Below, one piece after another: positions 1 through 10,203 of a DNA stretch of 64,000 nt (within the stretch, counting starts at the first letter, position 1; every line of letters starts with the position of its first letter). Below the pieces are notes generated by a model that saw only the letters and a list, made by a program, of their open reading frames with translations, searched no databases and was not told the DNA's origin. The translations under genes were made by a program, and so were the position numbers. The stretch comes from Colwellia sp. (GTDB lineage Bacteria > Pseudomonadota > Gammaproteobacteria > Enterobacterales > Alteromonadaceae): contig JABSOX010000002.1 in the NCBI GenBank assembly GCA_013215655.1, forward strand, positions 37,125-101,124. The letters run 5' to 3'.

Positions 1-1
1 T

Positions 2-490
2 GATCGTTTTTTGATGTTTATTCGTGTTGGTTACCCAACAGCTGCAGATGAAATTGAAATACTTAAACGTACCACAGGTACAGAGTCGGTGAAACTTGAA
101 CGGGTATTAACCGGTGATGATTTAATTGCTTTACAAAAATTAGTACGCTCGGTAGATATTGCTGATGCTTTACTTGATTATGTGAGTCGTTTGGTGAGAA
201 CTACTCGCCCAGATGACGAAAGTAAAAACCAAAACCAAACTATTAAAGATTATGTTCGTTGGGGGGCGGGGCCAAGAGCGGGACAAGCTTTAGTTTTATG
301 TGCAAAAGCAAAAGCTCTGTTATCAAACCGTTATGCGGTGAGTTTAGATGATATTAAATTTGTTGCGCCGGCAGTATTGCGTCACCGAATATTACTTAAC
401 TTTCAAGCAGAAGCTGAGAATATAAATACCGATCAGGTTGTCAGTACGTTATTGGCAAGTATTAATGAACCAAGCAGTCCACTGGTTTAG
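2..490 (+). CDS. MoxR-family AAA+ ATPase, C-terminal part (5' end outside window)
   Basis: Open frame continues to the window edge (DRFLMFIRVGYP...); C-terminal lid-domain pattern of MoxR ATPases (VRWGAGPRAGQALVLCAKAKALL); followed by a DUF58 gene, the usual partner. Confidence 0.85.
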   Translation, partial: DRFLMFIRVGYPTAADEIEILKRTTGTESVKLERVLTGDDLIALQKLVRSVDIADALLDYVSRLVRTTRPDDESKNQNQTIKDYVRWGAGPRAGQALVLCAKAKALLSNRYAVSLDDIKFVAPAVLRHRILLNFQAEAENINTDQVVSTLLASINEPSSPLV

Positions 491-505
491 GTAAGAACTA
501 TAAGT

Positions 506-1441
506 ATGCATCAGTTTATTGATCCTAAAACATTATCACGTGTAAAAGACTTACCTTTGGCGGCTAAGACTTTAGCGCAAGGTTTTTTACAAGGCATGCA
601 TAATAGTATGCAACGTGGTGTTGGTATTGAGTTTAGTCAATATCGAATATATGAACCTGGTGATGATTTATCAAAAATAGATTGGAAGCTTTTTGCACGC
701 TCTGATCGTTATTTTGTTCGTGAAGCTGAGCGAGAAAGTGACATTAATGTCTATCTGGTGCTTGATTCTAGTCGTTCAATGTTGCAAAAATCACTCTTTA
801 GTCATAACAAGATAGCGAGTGAAAAAGGTAACAATGAAAAAGTTAACTGGGATAAACTTGAATATGGTCGCTATTTACTGGCAACGGTCGCTTATTTGGC
901 ACAAAAGCAAGGTGATGCCGTTGGCTTATTGAGCCTTTCTTCCGATCATAGTAGCTATTTACCTGCTTTTTCTGGAGAGAGACATTGGCAAAAAATCCTT
1001 ATACAACTTGCTCGTATGACCGCGAAAGATACTTTTCCTGATATTGATCAAGTACGTGCGCAACTCAGTACGATGCGAAATAATGGCGTGATATTTATTG
1101 TCAGTGACTTTCATCAACAAAATAATGAGATTATTGATTTAGTCTGTCAGTTATCTAACCCTAGAACTGATGTCGTTGCGATTCAATTAGAGTCACAAGA
1201 TGAAATTGATTTCCCTTATAAAGGTGCAGTACGTTTTGAAGACTTGGAAACTAACGAGCAGATATTGGTATCAGCAAGCCAAGTAAGAGAGAACTACTTT
1301 AAAAATAAAGCACTCTATCAAGAGCAACTTCTTGGTCAATTAGCCAAACATAAAGTACAACATTTTGTTGCTAATATTGATAAACCGCTTGATCAAACCT
1401 TGCATGATATTTTACGCGCTAGAAATAAGGTTGTACGTTGA
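506..1441 (+). CDS. DUF58 domain-containing protein (vWA-like)
   Basis: ORF 311 aa; DUF58 hallmark YEPGDDLSKIDWKLFARSDRYFVREAERE; directly downstream of MoxR. Confidence 0.88.
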   Translation: MHQFIDPKTLSRVKDLPLAAKTLAQGFLQGMHNSMQRGVGIEFSQYRIYEPGDDLSKIDWKLFARSDRYFVREAERESDINVYLVLDSSRSMLQKSLFSHNKIASEKGNNEKVNWDKLEYGRYLLATVAYLAQKQGDAVGLLSLSSDHSSYLPAFSGERHWQKILIQLARMTAKDTFPDIDQVRAQLSTMRNNGVIFIVSDFHQQNNEIIDLVCQLSNPRTDVVAIQLESQDEIDFPYKGAVRFEDLETNEQILVSASQVRENYFKNKALYQEQLLGQLAKHKVQHFVANIDKPLDQTLHDILRARNKVVR

Positions 1442-3042
1442 TGTTTTCTTCGTGGTCACTACAATCACCCAATTTATTATTGGCTTTATTGAGTTTATTA
1501 ATACCACTAGCTATTCACTTATTTAGTAAAAGCAAAGGCAAGTTAGTACCCATTGGCAATATTAAATTTATTCAAACAGGGAAACCTGTGCGAATGAGAG
1601 AAATAAGGTTAGTTGACCGCTTGTTATTGCTTTGTCGATTATTGGTTTTATTTTTTTCGGTGCTCTTATTGGCGAATTTGTTTTTTTATGGACAACTAAA
1701 CCTACCAAATAATGTAGTAATAATCACTGCTGATTGGTTAAATAACTCTAATAAAAACGAGAAACGTCAGTTAATAGAAAATGAGCGAGGCAGTGATTAT
1801 TATCTCCTATCTAATAATATCTCTGCAAATATATCTAAAAATTCGTCTGCAAAGACGTCACAAAAACTATCAAAAGACCCATCTTTATCAAATAAAAGCT
1901 TATCTAAACAAGATATTTTGTTGTGGCAACCGGAGAATATTGATTCGCTAAACTCGCGACCCCTACCAACAACAAGAAAAAATACTTGGGCATTAGTAGC
2001 TAATTTTGAAAAAACACTTGCTGAAAAAACCACATTAACAGTATATAGCACCAATCGTGTTGCAGAGTTTAGTGGTAATAAAGTTAAGTTTTCAAGAAAC
2101 GTTAATTGGCAGATAAAAGTACTTGCTAATAATCCTACGACTGCCTTTCAAGAACTCAAGCAAGTGAGACTATCAATAGCTGTTATTAGCGACGATGATC
2201 GCAAAGAGGATGTAAGTTATATCAAAGCAGCGTTGGATATTTTAAAGAGTGAGAAATTAAAAAATTTAAAACTTACTTATTTTGACGATGTTTCTTCATA
2301 TCAAAGCTTTTATAAAAATGAAGCGACGCAATGGATCTTTTATCTAAGTTCAATGGCTGTACCTGAAAGTATTCTAAAGCAAGTAAAATTAGGTAGTCAG
2401 CTTCTCCTTGATGCTAAAGTAATCGATGCGCAAGAAGGTGATACAAAAAAAACTAAAACATCATCTAAGCATTTATGGGAAGTACAAATTGCAGAACATA
2501 ACCTTAGTATTATCAAAGGCTTTCTTTATGGGAATACAGTTTTAGAACGCATTAATTTATTAGATGAAAGTTTAGTTATTGATGTTTTGTGGAAAGCAGC
2601 TGCGGTTAACAATAAGGTTAAAAAAGATCTTTTAATAGAGCATTCACAAGGTTTAGGGAAGATCATTGCATTTAATAGCCGCTTTAATCCAAAATGGAAT
2701 GATTTAGTCATTCAACCGCAATTTCCACATTTTATCTTATCTTTATTTTTATCTGAAAAATTAGCAGAGCTTGAGCAACAGCATGGTCGCTTAACTCTTG
2801 AGCAAATAGGCACGGAGCAAATAAGTACTGTAGATAGTAAAAAACAGAGTCAGGATAGTTTTTCTAATGAGGGTAATAAGCGACCATTTAAAGAAAAATC
2901 TCAATCAATGAGCAAGTCTTGGTTAAATAAAATACTGATGGTTTTATTAGTCTTATTCTTCTCAATTGAACGTATATTAAGTGAAATAAAAATAGCAAAA
3001 AAAGTACGCAGCTTACAAGACTCAAATGCAGGGTCGTTGTAA
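1438..3042 (+). CDS. BatA-domain (aerotolerance regulator N-terminal) membrane protein
   Basis: ORF 534 aa; N-terminal LLALLSLLIPLAIHLFSKSKGKLVPIGNIKFI typical of BatA_N; TM segments at N and C termini; 4-nt overlap with upstream gene. Confidence 0.7.
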   Translation: MMFSSWSLQSPNLLLALLSLLIPLAIHLFSKSKGKLVPIGNIKFIQTGKPVRMREIRLVDRLLLLCRLLVLFFSVLLLANLFFYGQLNLPNNVVIITADWLNNSNKNEKRQLIENERGSDYYLLSNNISANISKNSSAKTSQKLSKDPSLSNKSLSKQDILLWQPENIDSLNSRPLPTTRKNTWALVANFEKTLAEKTTLTVYSTNRVAEFSGNKVKFSRNVNWQIKVLANNPTTAFQELKQVRLSIAVISDDDRKEDVSYIKAALDILKSEKLKNLKLTYFDDVSSYQSFYKNEATQWIFYLSSMAVPESILKQVKLGSQLLLDAKVIDAQEGDTKKTKTSSKHLWEVQIAEHNLSIIKGFLYGNTVLERINLLDESLVIDVLWKAAAVNNKVKKDLLIEHSQGLGKIIAFNSRFNPKWNDLVIQPQFPHFILSLFLSEKLAELEQQHGRLTLEQIGTEQISTVDSKKQSQDSFSNEGNKRPFKEKSQSMSKSWLNKILMVLLVLFFSIERILSEIKIAKKVRSLQDSNAGSL

Positions 3043-5356
3043 TATGTTCACCAAAAAAACGGCTATTAAAAAGCGTCTAAATACCCTTATTAAAACGCTA
3101 AAACAAAAACTGTTATTGCAAAATATTATTCAGTCTTGTTCATGGATTATAGCGCTAGCCTTTATAACGTCTTGGTTGAATTTATCGAATATTTACCAAG
3201 TAATAATATTCTTTTTTATTATTATCATTCGTTTACTCATGATGACAAAATCTGCTCGTTATAAGGATATAACCGTAGAAAACCTTGTATTACATTTAAA
3301 TCGTCAATATCAGCAGCTAGAAGAAAGTATGCAGTTGGTTTTTATTGAAGATCACCTGCTCACGAATCTACAACTATTGCAGAAAAAAAGGGTTATACCG
3401 CGACTTAATCATATTTTAGAAAAAAACAATGAGCAATTAATACCGGCAATATCCTACCGAAAAAGCTTTACGCAATGCTTAATTGTTATAGCGATTGGTT
3501 CAATCCTATTGTTTGCAAATAAGCTCTTATTTCCAATTTCTTTAATTGAAGAAAAAATGAGCGATGTTCAACAACAATTATTAACAAAAACTCTAGCCAA
3601 AATAAAAACGAGTGAAATAACAGTTATTGCCCCTCAATATACGTCATTAAAAGATAAGCAATATGAAACACTTAATGTGGAGTTTATCGAAGGCGCCACT
3701 ATTCGTTGGCAACTTAGGTTTAGCGATGAACAGCAAGACTATTTTATTAAATTTGCGGATGGAACGTTAAAGCAGTTACAACAACAAACCGATAAATCTT
3801 ATTCGCTGGAAAAGAAGATATATTTTACCGGTATTTATCAAATAGTGACTAAAAATGAAGTGTTGGAAAACATTTATACCTTAACGGTGATAAAAGATAA
3901 AAAGCCCCGTATTCGTATTATTTCACCTAAGAAAACCATCACCGAAATAGCAACAAACGGTATTACTGAATTTGAAACACAAGTGCTAATTTCAGATGAT
4001 TTTCATATCAGTAAAGTTGAAATTTTAGCATCTATTGCTAAGGGCTCAGGTGAGTCGGTTAAATTTAGAGATCAGGTGTTTTCTTTTGATTCCAAACAAC
4101 ACCTTGATGGCGGTGATCTTTATAGGAAAAATTGGCAGTTAACATCTTTAGGTATGGAGCCTGGCGATGAGCTTTATTTCACCATTAAGGCATGGGACAA
4201 CCATGTACCGACTGCACAAATGACACGCTCGGCAACTAAAATTGTACGCTGGGTAGAAGAAGAAGAGCAAGGTGTCTTATCAAGCGGTATTTTAATTGAT
4301 TTTATGCCTGAGTATTTTAAAAGTCAGCGTCAAATTATTATTGAAACTATTGAACTCATTGACGATAAAAAAGAGTTATCAAAAGATAAATTTGTAGAAA
4401 CATCTGAATTATTAGGCATCGCTCAAAGTGAATTAAAAGAAAAGTATGGCCAATATCTCGGTGATGAAGTTGAAGATGGCGGTGGTGGACATGCTATTAG
4501 TGCTGAAGATATTGAAGATCTTTCTCATGACAACCAAACCGCACATGATAGCAGTGAAGAAAACAGTGGTCATGGGCACGAAAATGAACATGTTGTAGAC
4601 ACTTTTGCGATGAATAGTTTTGGTAATGACCGCTCTGGACTTAGTGATAATATCGCTCGTTTTGGTCATAACCATGGAGATGCAGATATTGGCATAATGA
4701 GCCGACAAGACCCCAAGGCATTAATGAAAAGATCGATTTCAAACATGTGGCAAGCAGAATTACATTTAATGTTATCTGAGCCTGATAAAGCACTACCTTT
4801 TGAACAAGAGGCGTTAAAGTATTTAAAAATGGCGAAAAAAGCAGAACGAATTTATGTGAAACGTTTAGGTTTTGAGCCACCTCCAGTGAGTGAACAGCGT
4901 CGCTATCAAGGAGAGTTAGACGATATTTTAAGTTATCAGCGTAACCAAAAAGTTGATTTAACAAACAGTGAAAGTAAGCCGTTATATGACTTGTTTACAT
5001 TGCTTAATGAAAAATTATCGTTACGCGAGTCTATAGAAAAGCCGTTAAGTATTGGGCAACGTAAGTTGATACAAACAGTGAAAAGTCGATTTGAACAATT
5101 ATTACTTAAACGCCCTGCGTTGATAACGTCAGTGGCAATACTTGAACGAATATTACTCGGTAATAGTTTTAGTTTAGCGAATTGTCAGGACTGTCAAACT
5201 AAGCAAAATAGTATTGCGCAATTGAGTCATAAAATTTGGCAGATTTTACCGCAGGTAACGGCTATGCCAAGTGTACGCCGTGAAAGTTATGCTGATAGGG
5301 ATAGCTTGTTTAAAAAATACAGTTCATTTTTAATCGATGAAGTGGACGTTAAATAA
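3026..5356 (+). CDS. Large membrane-anchored protein of the MoxR/DUF58 operon, function unknown
   Basis: ORF 776 aa; two N-terminal TM helices, His/Asp/Glu-rich internal segment; true start may be the ATG at 3044. Overlaps upstream gene. Confidence 0.7.
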   Translation: MQGRCNMFTKKTAIKKRLNTLIKTLKQKLLLQNIIQSCSWIIALAFITSWLNLSNIYQVIIFFFIIIIRLLMMTKSARYKDITVENLVLHLNRQYQQLEESMQLVFIEDHLLTNLQLLQKKRVIPRLNHILEKNNEQLIPAISYRKSFTQCLIVIAIGSILLFANKLLFPISLIEEKMSDVQQQLLTKTLAKIKTSEITVIAPQYTSLKDKQYETLNVEFIEGATIRWQLRFSDEQQDYFIKFADGTLKQLQQQTDKSYSLEKKIYFTGIYQIVTKNEVLENIYTLTVIKDKKPRIRIISPKKTITEIATNGITEFETQVLISDDFHISKVEILASIAKGSGESVKFRDQVFSFDSKQHLDGGDLYRKNWQLTSLGMEPGDELYFTIKAWDNHVPTAQMTRSATKIVRWVEEEEQGVLSSGILIDFMPEYFKSQRQIIIETIELIDDKKELSKDKFVETSELLGIAQSELKEKYGQYLGDEVEDGGGGHAISAEDIEDLSHDNQTAHDSSEENSGHGHENEHVVDTFAMNSFGNDRSGLSDNIARFGHNHGDADIGIMSRQDPKALMKRSISNMWQAELHLMLSEPDKALPFEQEALKYLKMAKKAERIYVKRLGFEPPPVSEQRRYQGELDDILSYQRNQKVDLTNSESKPLYDLFTLLNEKLSLRESIEKPLSIGQRKLIQTVKSRFEQLLLKRPALITSVAILERILLGNSFSLANCQDCQTKQNSIAQLSHKIWQILPQVTAMPSVRRESYADRDSLFKKYSSFLIDEVDVK

Positions 5357-7395
5357 TGAATGAAGCGATGATCTTTAATTTATTTGGTTATATAAGCTTT
5401 ATTTTACCAACAATCGTTGAGCAAATACTTTTTGTTATTGCTGTCATTATTTTATTTGTGACAATACTTTTATCTTTCAACAGGATTATTGTTAATTCAT
5501 CTCATGAAAGTACAGTACTTGATACTTTGCGCTTTACTTTGGTGGTAATACTTAATATCGCTACTTTTATTACCATGATAGTACTGATTAATGAGGTAAA
5601 AGTAATAACAGAAGACACAGCCAAACATGTATTGATTACATCAGGAACCAACCAACTACAACTAGCTTCACTTCACTTATCTGATAATGATCATGTTTAT
5701 TTGTTATCTCAGTATCGGAAGAAGTATCAAAATGAAAATGATGAAAGTGAAACTATAAATACTGCTATTTTAACCTCGAGTATTATTAAGATTGATAATG
5801 TTCAACAACTTCTATATTTAAAACCCAATCTGTCAAATTTAACAGTAGTTGGTGATGGTTTAACAAAGCAAGAGCTATTATATTTAAAGCAAATAGATCT
5901 TACTTTTAACTTATCAAAAACGCTAATGGGGCCAGTAAATATGAGCTGGCAAAAGCAGTTGTTGATGGGGCAAATATTGACGATACAAGGCGTATTTCAA
6001 AGTGCAGAACTTGATGAACAACAAATTTACCAAGTTGCTTTATACGATACAGACGATCAACAAGTGGATAGCTTACGGGTTAAACATGATGAACACTTTA
6101 CTTTGTCCTTATTGCCGAAAACAACGGGGTTGTTTGCTGCTCAGTTGAAAATATTTGATGAAAATGAAACGTTATTAGTAAGTGAACCTATTGCTTTTGA
6201 AATTATCAAATCAGTCTCACCAGCAATTGTAATCAAGCAATCATCTGCTTCTTTTGAATCTCGCCATATCAAGAATTGGGCAGAGCAACAGGGCAGTAAA
6301 ATATTACTTTTAACACAAGTGAGCAAAAATAAACAAATCCAACAACAGGTTAATTTTGTTGATAATAACAATACAGCAGCTAACCTTGACGGCTCAGTGT
6401 TAAAAAATAATGTCACTAAGTTAAATCCTGACTTTGAAGTATTAGCACACGCTTGGTTGAAAGATTTTGATCTGTTAATTATTGATGGCAGAGCTCTACT
6501 TGCTTTAAATAGTAATGAACAAGCAGAGTTAAATAAAGCCATTGTTGATGGCTTAGGTCTTTTAGTCTTAGTCGATGAAAGCTTGGTTGTGGCTTTTGAA
6601 CAATCATCGCCTAAAATTTTGACTCAATATCAATTGACACCAATACCAAGTGGTATTAATAAAAACTCAAATAAACGAGTAGATAAACAGAGTACAACGG
6701 GTATTTGGTGGGAAAACAGTTTTAGCAACATTGCTGAGTTAACTCTTCCATACAAGAACATTAATATCAGTGCTGTGCACGCTAAAACGTTAGTTTATGG
6801 CGACAATCGTAATCCTTTAGTTTTGAGTACAAATTTTGGTTTAGGTAAAGTGAGTATTTCACTTATTAATCACAGTTATCAGTGGTCGATATCTGGTCAA
6901 AAAACAGCGTATAGCCAGTATTGGCAATATCTAATGACGCAAATGTCGAGAAACACATTACAATCATATTGGAAAAATGAAGCCGGTAATGAAGTTTCAT
7001 ATCTGGGTGAATATTTTCGGTTATGTGCTCAGTCTAACGAAGAAAATTTAACAGCGTCGATAATTATTCAACGAACATTTACACGAGAGTCAACTTACTG
7101 CGGTATTGATTGGTCAACTAAACTTGGCTGGCAGCAACATTCTTTGTATCAGAAGCAAAATAATACTTCTGTTAAAAGTACCTTATTTGCACAAAAATCT
7201 CGTTATATTTATCCTAAAAGTAGTTGGTTAACTTGGCAGCAAGCACAAAAACATCAAGCTAGCCGTCAGGTACATAAAGAGAACAAAAATGTTAGAACGG
7301 TTAAAATTTACCAGCCAATAAATAAAGACGTCATCTGGTTAATATTTTTTATCTGTTTATCTTTTTTGTGGATTGAGCAGAAGTTTTTTAAATGA
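5356..7395 (+). CDS. Membrane protein with N- and C-terminal TM segments, last gene of the MoxR/DUF58 operon
   Basis: ORF 679 aa; starts at the end of the previous gene; glutamine-amidotransferase-like/vWA-like middle region is only tentative. Confidence 0.65.
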   Translation: MNEAMIFNLFGYISFILPTIVEQILFVIAVIILFVTILLSFNRIIVNSSHESTVLDTLRFTLVVILNIATFITMIVLINEVKVITEDTAKHVLITSGTNQLQLASLHLSDNDHVYLLSQYRKKYQNENDESETINTAILTSSIIKIDNVQQLLYLKPNLSNLTVVGDGLTKQELLYLKQIDLTFNLSKTLMGPVNMSWQKQLLMGQILTIQGVFQSAELDEQQIYQVALYDTDDQQVDSLRVKHDEHFTLSLLPKTTGLFAAQLKIFDENETLLVSEPIAFEIIKSVSPAIVIKQSSASFESRHIKNWAEQQGSKILLLTQVSKNKQIQQQVNFVDNNNTAANLDGSVLKNNVTKLNPDFEVLAHAWLKDFDLLIIDGRALLALNSNEQAELNKAIVDGLGLLVLVDESLVVAFEQSSPKILTQYQLTPIPSGINKNSNKRVDKQSTTGIWWENSFSNIAELTLPYKNINISAVHAKTLVYGDNRNPLVLSTNFGLGKVSISLINHSYQWSISGQKTAYSQYWQYLMTQMSRNTLQSYWKNEAGNEVSYLGEYFRLCAQSNEENLTASIIIQRTFTRESTYCGIDWSTKLGWQQHSLYQKQNNTSVKSTLFAQKSRYIYPKSSWLTWQQAQKHQASRQVHKENKNVRTVKIYQPINKDVIWLIFFICLSFLWIEQKFFK

Positions 7396-7422
7396 TTTGA
7401 TGTTTAGATAAAGGGAAATTAC

Positions 7423-7450
7423 AACGCCTGATAAAACTTACTCAGACGTT
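7423..7450. terminator. Possible bidirectional terminator between convergent genes
   Basis: Imperfect inverted repeat AACGcCTGA...TCAGaCGTT followed by T-rich DNA, between convergent 5356..7395(+) and ilvH(-). Confidence 0.35.
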
Positions 7451-7475
7451 ATATTTTATAAGTGATATAAAGGAC

Positions 7476-7973
7476 TTAAACTCGCAACGCTTTTTCACCA
7501 CGCGCAATACCTACGCAGCCAGAGCGTACTGCTTCGATGATCTCGGTTTCATTGCTGAGTGTTTCAACAAAAGCATTAAGCTTTTCGGCGTCCCCAGTGA
7601 GTTGAATGGTATAAACCTGTTTACCAATATCAATGATAGAACCTCTAAAAATATCAGTAATACGTTTAACTTCAGTGCGTGATTTATCATTCATTGCCAG
7701 TACTTTTATTAATATCAATTCACGTTCAACATGTTTTCTCTCGGTTAAATCAGTAATTTTAATAACATCAATTAACTTGTTTACTTGTTTGACAATTTGC
7801 TCGAGGATTTTATCATCACCTCTGGTTGCTATGGTGATCCTCGATAAACTTGCATCTTCTGTTGGTGCTACCGTTAAGCTTTCAATATTAAAAGCACGTT
7901 GTGAAAATAATCCGACAATACGAGATAGCGATCCCGGTTCATTTTCTAATAATATGGCTAATATACGACGCAT
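7476..7973 (-). CDS. ilvH: Acetolactate synthase small (regulatory) subunit
   Basis: [40 protein letters not shown]... ACT-domain regulatory subunit; adjacent to the large subunit. Confidence 0.95.
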   Translation of the reverse strand: MRRILAILLENEPGSLSRIVGLFSQRAFNIESLTVAPTEDASLSRITIATRGDDKILEQIVKQVNKLIDVIKITDLTERKHVERELILIKVLAMNDKSRTEVKRITDIFRGSIIDIGKQVYTIQLTGDAEKLNAFVETLSNETEIIEAVRSGCVGIARGEKALRV

Positions 7974-9697
7974 TATGCTTTTACTCCTTTTTTTATCAAC
8001 ATGTCATCGATTGCTCCATGGCGAATTTGCATTGGATAAACATGTTCTTTTTCATCAACTAAAACATCAACAAATACTAAGCGCTTTTTAATAGCGAACG
8101 CTTGCTCAAGCTTCTCATCTAACTCATCAATGTGATCGATTTTAATACCTACGTGACCATAAGACTCCGCCAGTTTAATAAAGTCAGGTAAAGACTCCAT
8201 ATAAGATGATGAGTGGCGGCCGCCGTATACCATGTCTTGCCATTGACGAACCATGCCTAATGAACGGTTATTTAGGGTGACAATTACAACAGGTAAATTA
8301 TATTGCAGACACGTTGATAACTCTTGAATATTCATTTGAATAGAGCCGTCGCCGGTGATACAAATTACATGACTATCAGGGAAAGCGAGTTTTACGCCCA
8401 TCGCTGCTGGTAAACCAAAGCCCATGGTGCCTAATCCTCCAGAGTTAATCCACTGGCGAGGTTTGGCAAACGGATAATATTGTGCAGCAAACATTTGATG
8501 TTGACCTACATCCGAGCATACATAAGCCTCACCTTTGGTAATACGATACATAACTTCAATGACATGTTGTGGTTTTATTTTATCGCCGTCTTTTGAATAA
8601 CTGATGCTTTTAACCGCTCGCCATTCGTTAATTTGTTGCCACCAAGTATTTAAAGCCTCTGCATTAGGGCTATAGTCTGTGGTTTTTAATTCATCGAGTA
8701 ATTGTTGAATAACAATATCAAGCAAACCAACAATAGGCACATGAGCGTTGATAGTTTTTGATATGGAGGTGGGATCAATATCAACATGAATAATGGTAGC
8801 GTCAGGGCAGAACTTTTTAACGTTATTAGTAACACGATCGTCAAAACGTGCGCCAAGCGCTAAAATCACATCAGCATTAGCCATCGTTTTGTTAGCTTCA
8901 AGACTACCGTGCATACCTAACATGCCGATAAAGTTTTTATGAGTCCCGGATAAACCACCTAAGCCCATTAATGTATTGGTACAAGGGGCATTTAGTTTTT
9001 CAACAAGTTCAGTTAATAATTCAGAGGCGTCAGCTATAACGATACCACCACCTGAATATACAACTAAACGTTTAGCGGCACTTATGGTTTTAACTGCTTT
9101 GCGAATTTGTTTAATGTGACCTTTTGCTGATGGATTATACGAACGCATCTTTACATCAGTGGTTATTTGATATTCGCCTTTGTTTTGTGGGATTAACAAG
9201 TCTTTGGGCAATTCAACAACAACGGGTCCTGGTCGACCCGTTTTAGCGATATAAAACGCTTTGGCAATAATGTTTGGGATGTCTTCAAGGCGGCGACAAT
9301 TAAAACTATGCTTAACGATAGGACGAGTACAGCCAACAATATCGGTTTCTTGAAATGCATCATCGCCAATAAGTGTTGTTGCAACTTGTCCGGCCAAGAC
9401 CACCATAGGAATCGAGTCCATATAAGCGGTGGCAATACCTGTTACACAGTTTGTTGCCCCAGGTCCTGATGTGGCTAAAACAACGCCAACCTTACCTGTC
9501 GCTCGGGTATAACCGTCAGCCATATGTGTTGCCGCTTGCTCATGACGAACAAGAATATGCTCAAAATCATCTTGTTGAAATATTGCATCGTAAATATCCA
9601 ATACTGAACCACCGGGGTAGCCAAATACGTATTTTACATCGAGTGCTGAGAGGGCTTTTACCACCATTTCGGCACCGGTAAATAATTGAGCAGTCAT
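7973..9697 (-). CDS. ilvI: Acetolactate synthase large (catalytic) subunit
   Basis: ThDP enzyme motifs ([51 protein letters not shown]...[12 protein letters not shown]). Confidence 0.95.
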   Translation of the reverse strand: MTAQLFTGAEMVVKALSALDVKYVFGYPGGSVLDIYDAIFQQDDFEHILVRHEQAATHMADGYTRATGKVGVVLATSGPGATNCVTGIATAYMDSIPMVVLAGQVATTLIGDDAFQETDIVGCTRPIVKHSFNCRRLEDIPNIIAKAFYIAKTGRPGPVVVELPKDLLIPQNKGEYQITTDVKMRSYNPSAKGHIKQIRKAVKTISAAKRLVVYSGGGIVIADASELLTELVEKLNAPCTNTLMGLGGLSGTHKNFIGMLGMHGSLEANKTMANADVILALGARFDDRVTNNVKKFCPDATIIHVDIDPTSISKTINAHVPIVGLLDIVIQQLLDELKTTDYSPNAEALNTWWQQINEWRAVKSISYSKDGDKIKPQHVIEVMYRITKGEAYVCSDVGQHQMFAAQYYPFAKPRQWINSGGLGTMGFGLPAAMGVKLAFPDSHVICITGDGSIQMNIQELSTCLQYNLPVVIVTLNNRSLGMVRQWQDMVYGGRHSSSYMESLPDFIKLAESYGHVGIKIDHIDELDEKLEQAFAIKKRLVFVDVLVDEKEHVYPMQIRHGAIDDMLIKKGVKA

Positions 9698-9742
9698 GAG
9701 AATATCCTTTGTTAACTCTAATATAATTAATTATTAAATAAT

Positions 9743-9776
9743 AAAAAACCCTCGGTCTTATGCAGAGCGAGGGTTT
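9743..9776 (-). terminator. Rho-independent terminator/attenuator upstream of ilvI
   Basis: Minus strand AAACCCTCGctctgcataagacCGAGGGTTTTTTAT: GC-rich stem plus T-run, located between leader ORF and ilvI. Confidence 0.85.
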
Positions 9777-9801
9777 GTTGTTTTAGTTTGTTTATTTGCT
9801 T

Positions 9802-9897
9802 TTATCTTACACAACACCAGCCTCGCAATGGTTTGAGAACCACGACGACAGAGAGGACTTTATTGAGTGAAATGTTGAGTAAAATTTTGTGCATCAT
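9802..9897 (-). CDS. Putative ilv leader peptide (attenuation)
   Basis: Minus-strand ORF MMHKILLNISLNKVLSVVVVLKPLRGWCCVR*, rich in Ile/Leu/Val codons including four consecutive Val codons, directly before the attenuator hairpin. Confidence 0.72.
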   Translation of the reverse strand: MMHKILLNISLNKVLSVVVVLKPLRGWCCVR

Positions 9898-10203
9898 TAT
9901 ATGCTGTAATCTTTTTAATAAACTTGTTAACGGAAATACAAATAAACTTATGCTGTATTTTTAAAGGGTTTAACTAAATCTGTCAACTAATAAATACAAA
10001 TAAAAACTTATAGCTAATAACAAACTTAAAAAAGGCATTGGTTTCTGCAAGATAAAGTACTATAAACATGACGAAAAATGCCAATAAACTAATAAAGCAT
10101 ATGGGTACAGTTAGTTTCAACACTATAATTTTACGCCATTATTACGCAAAAAAAAATGGATGGCTTACACTCAATAGTAATGTGATTCTAATAAATTGGT
10201 TTT

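Noticed and set aside
4433-4964. Antisense ORFs 4433..4708 and 4641..4964
   Set aside because: Shadow ORFs of the 776-aa coding frame.
9193-9681. ORFs 9193..9435(-) and 9451..9681(+) inside ilvI
   Set aside because: Alternative-frame/antisense ORFs of a strongly supported ilvI.
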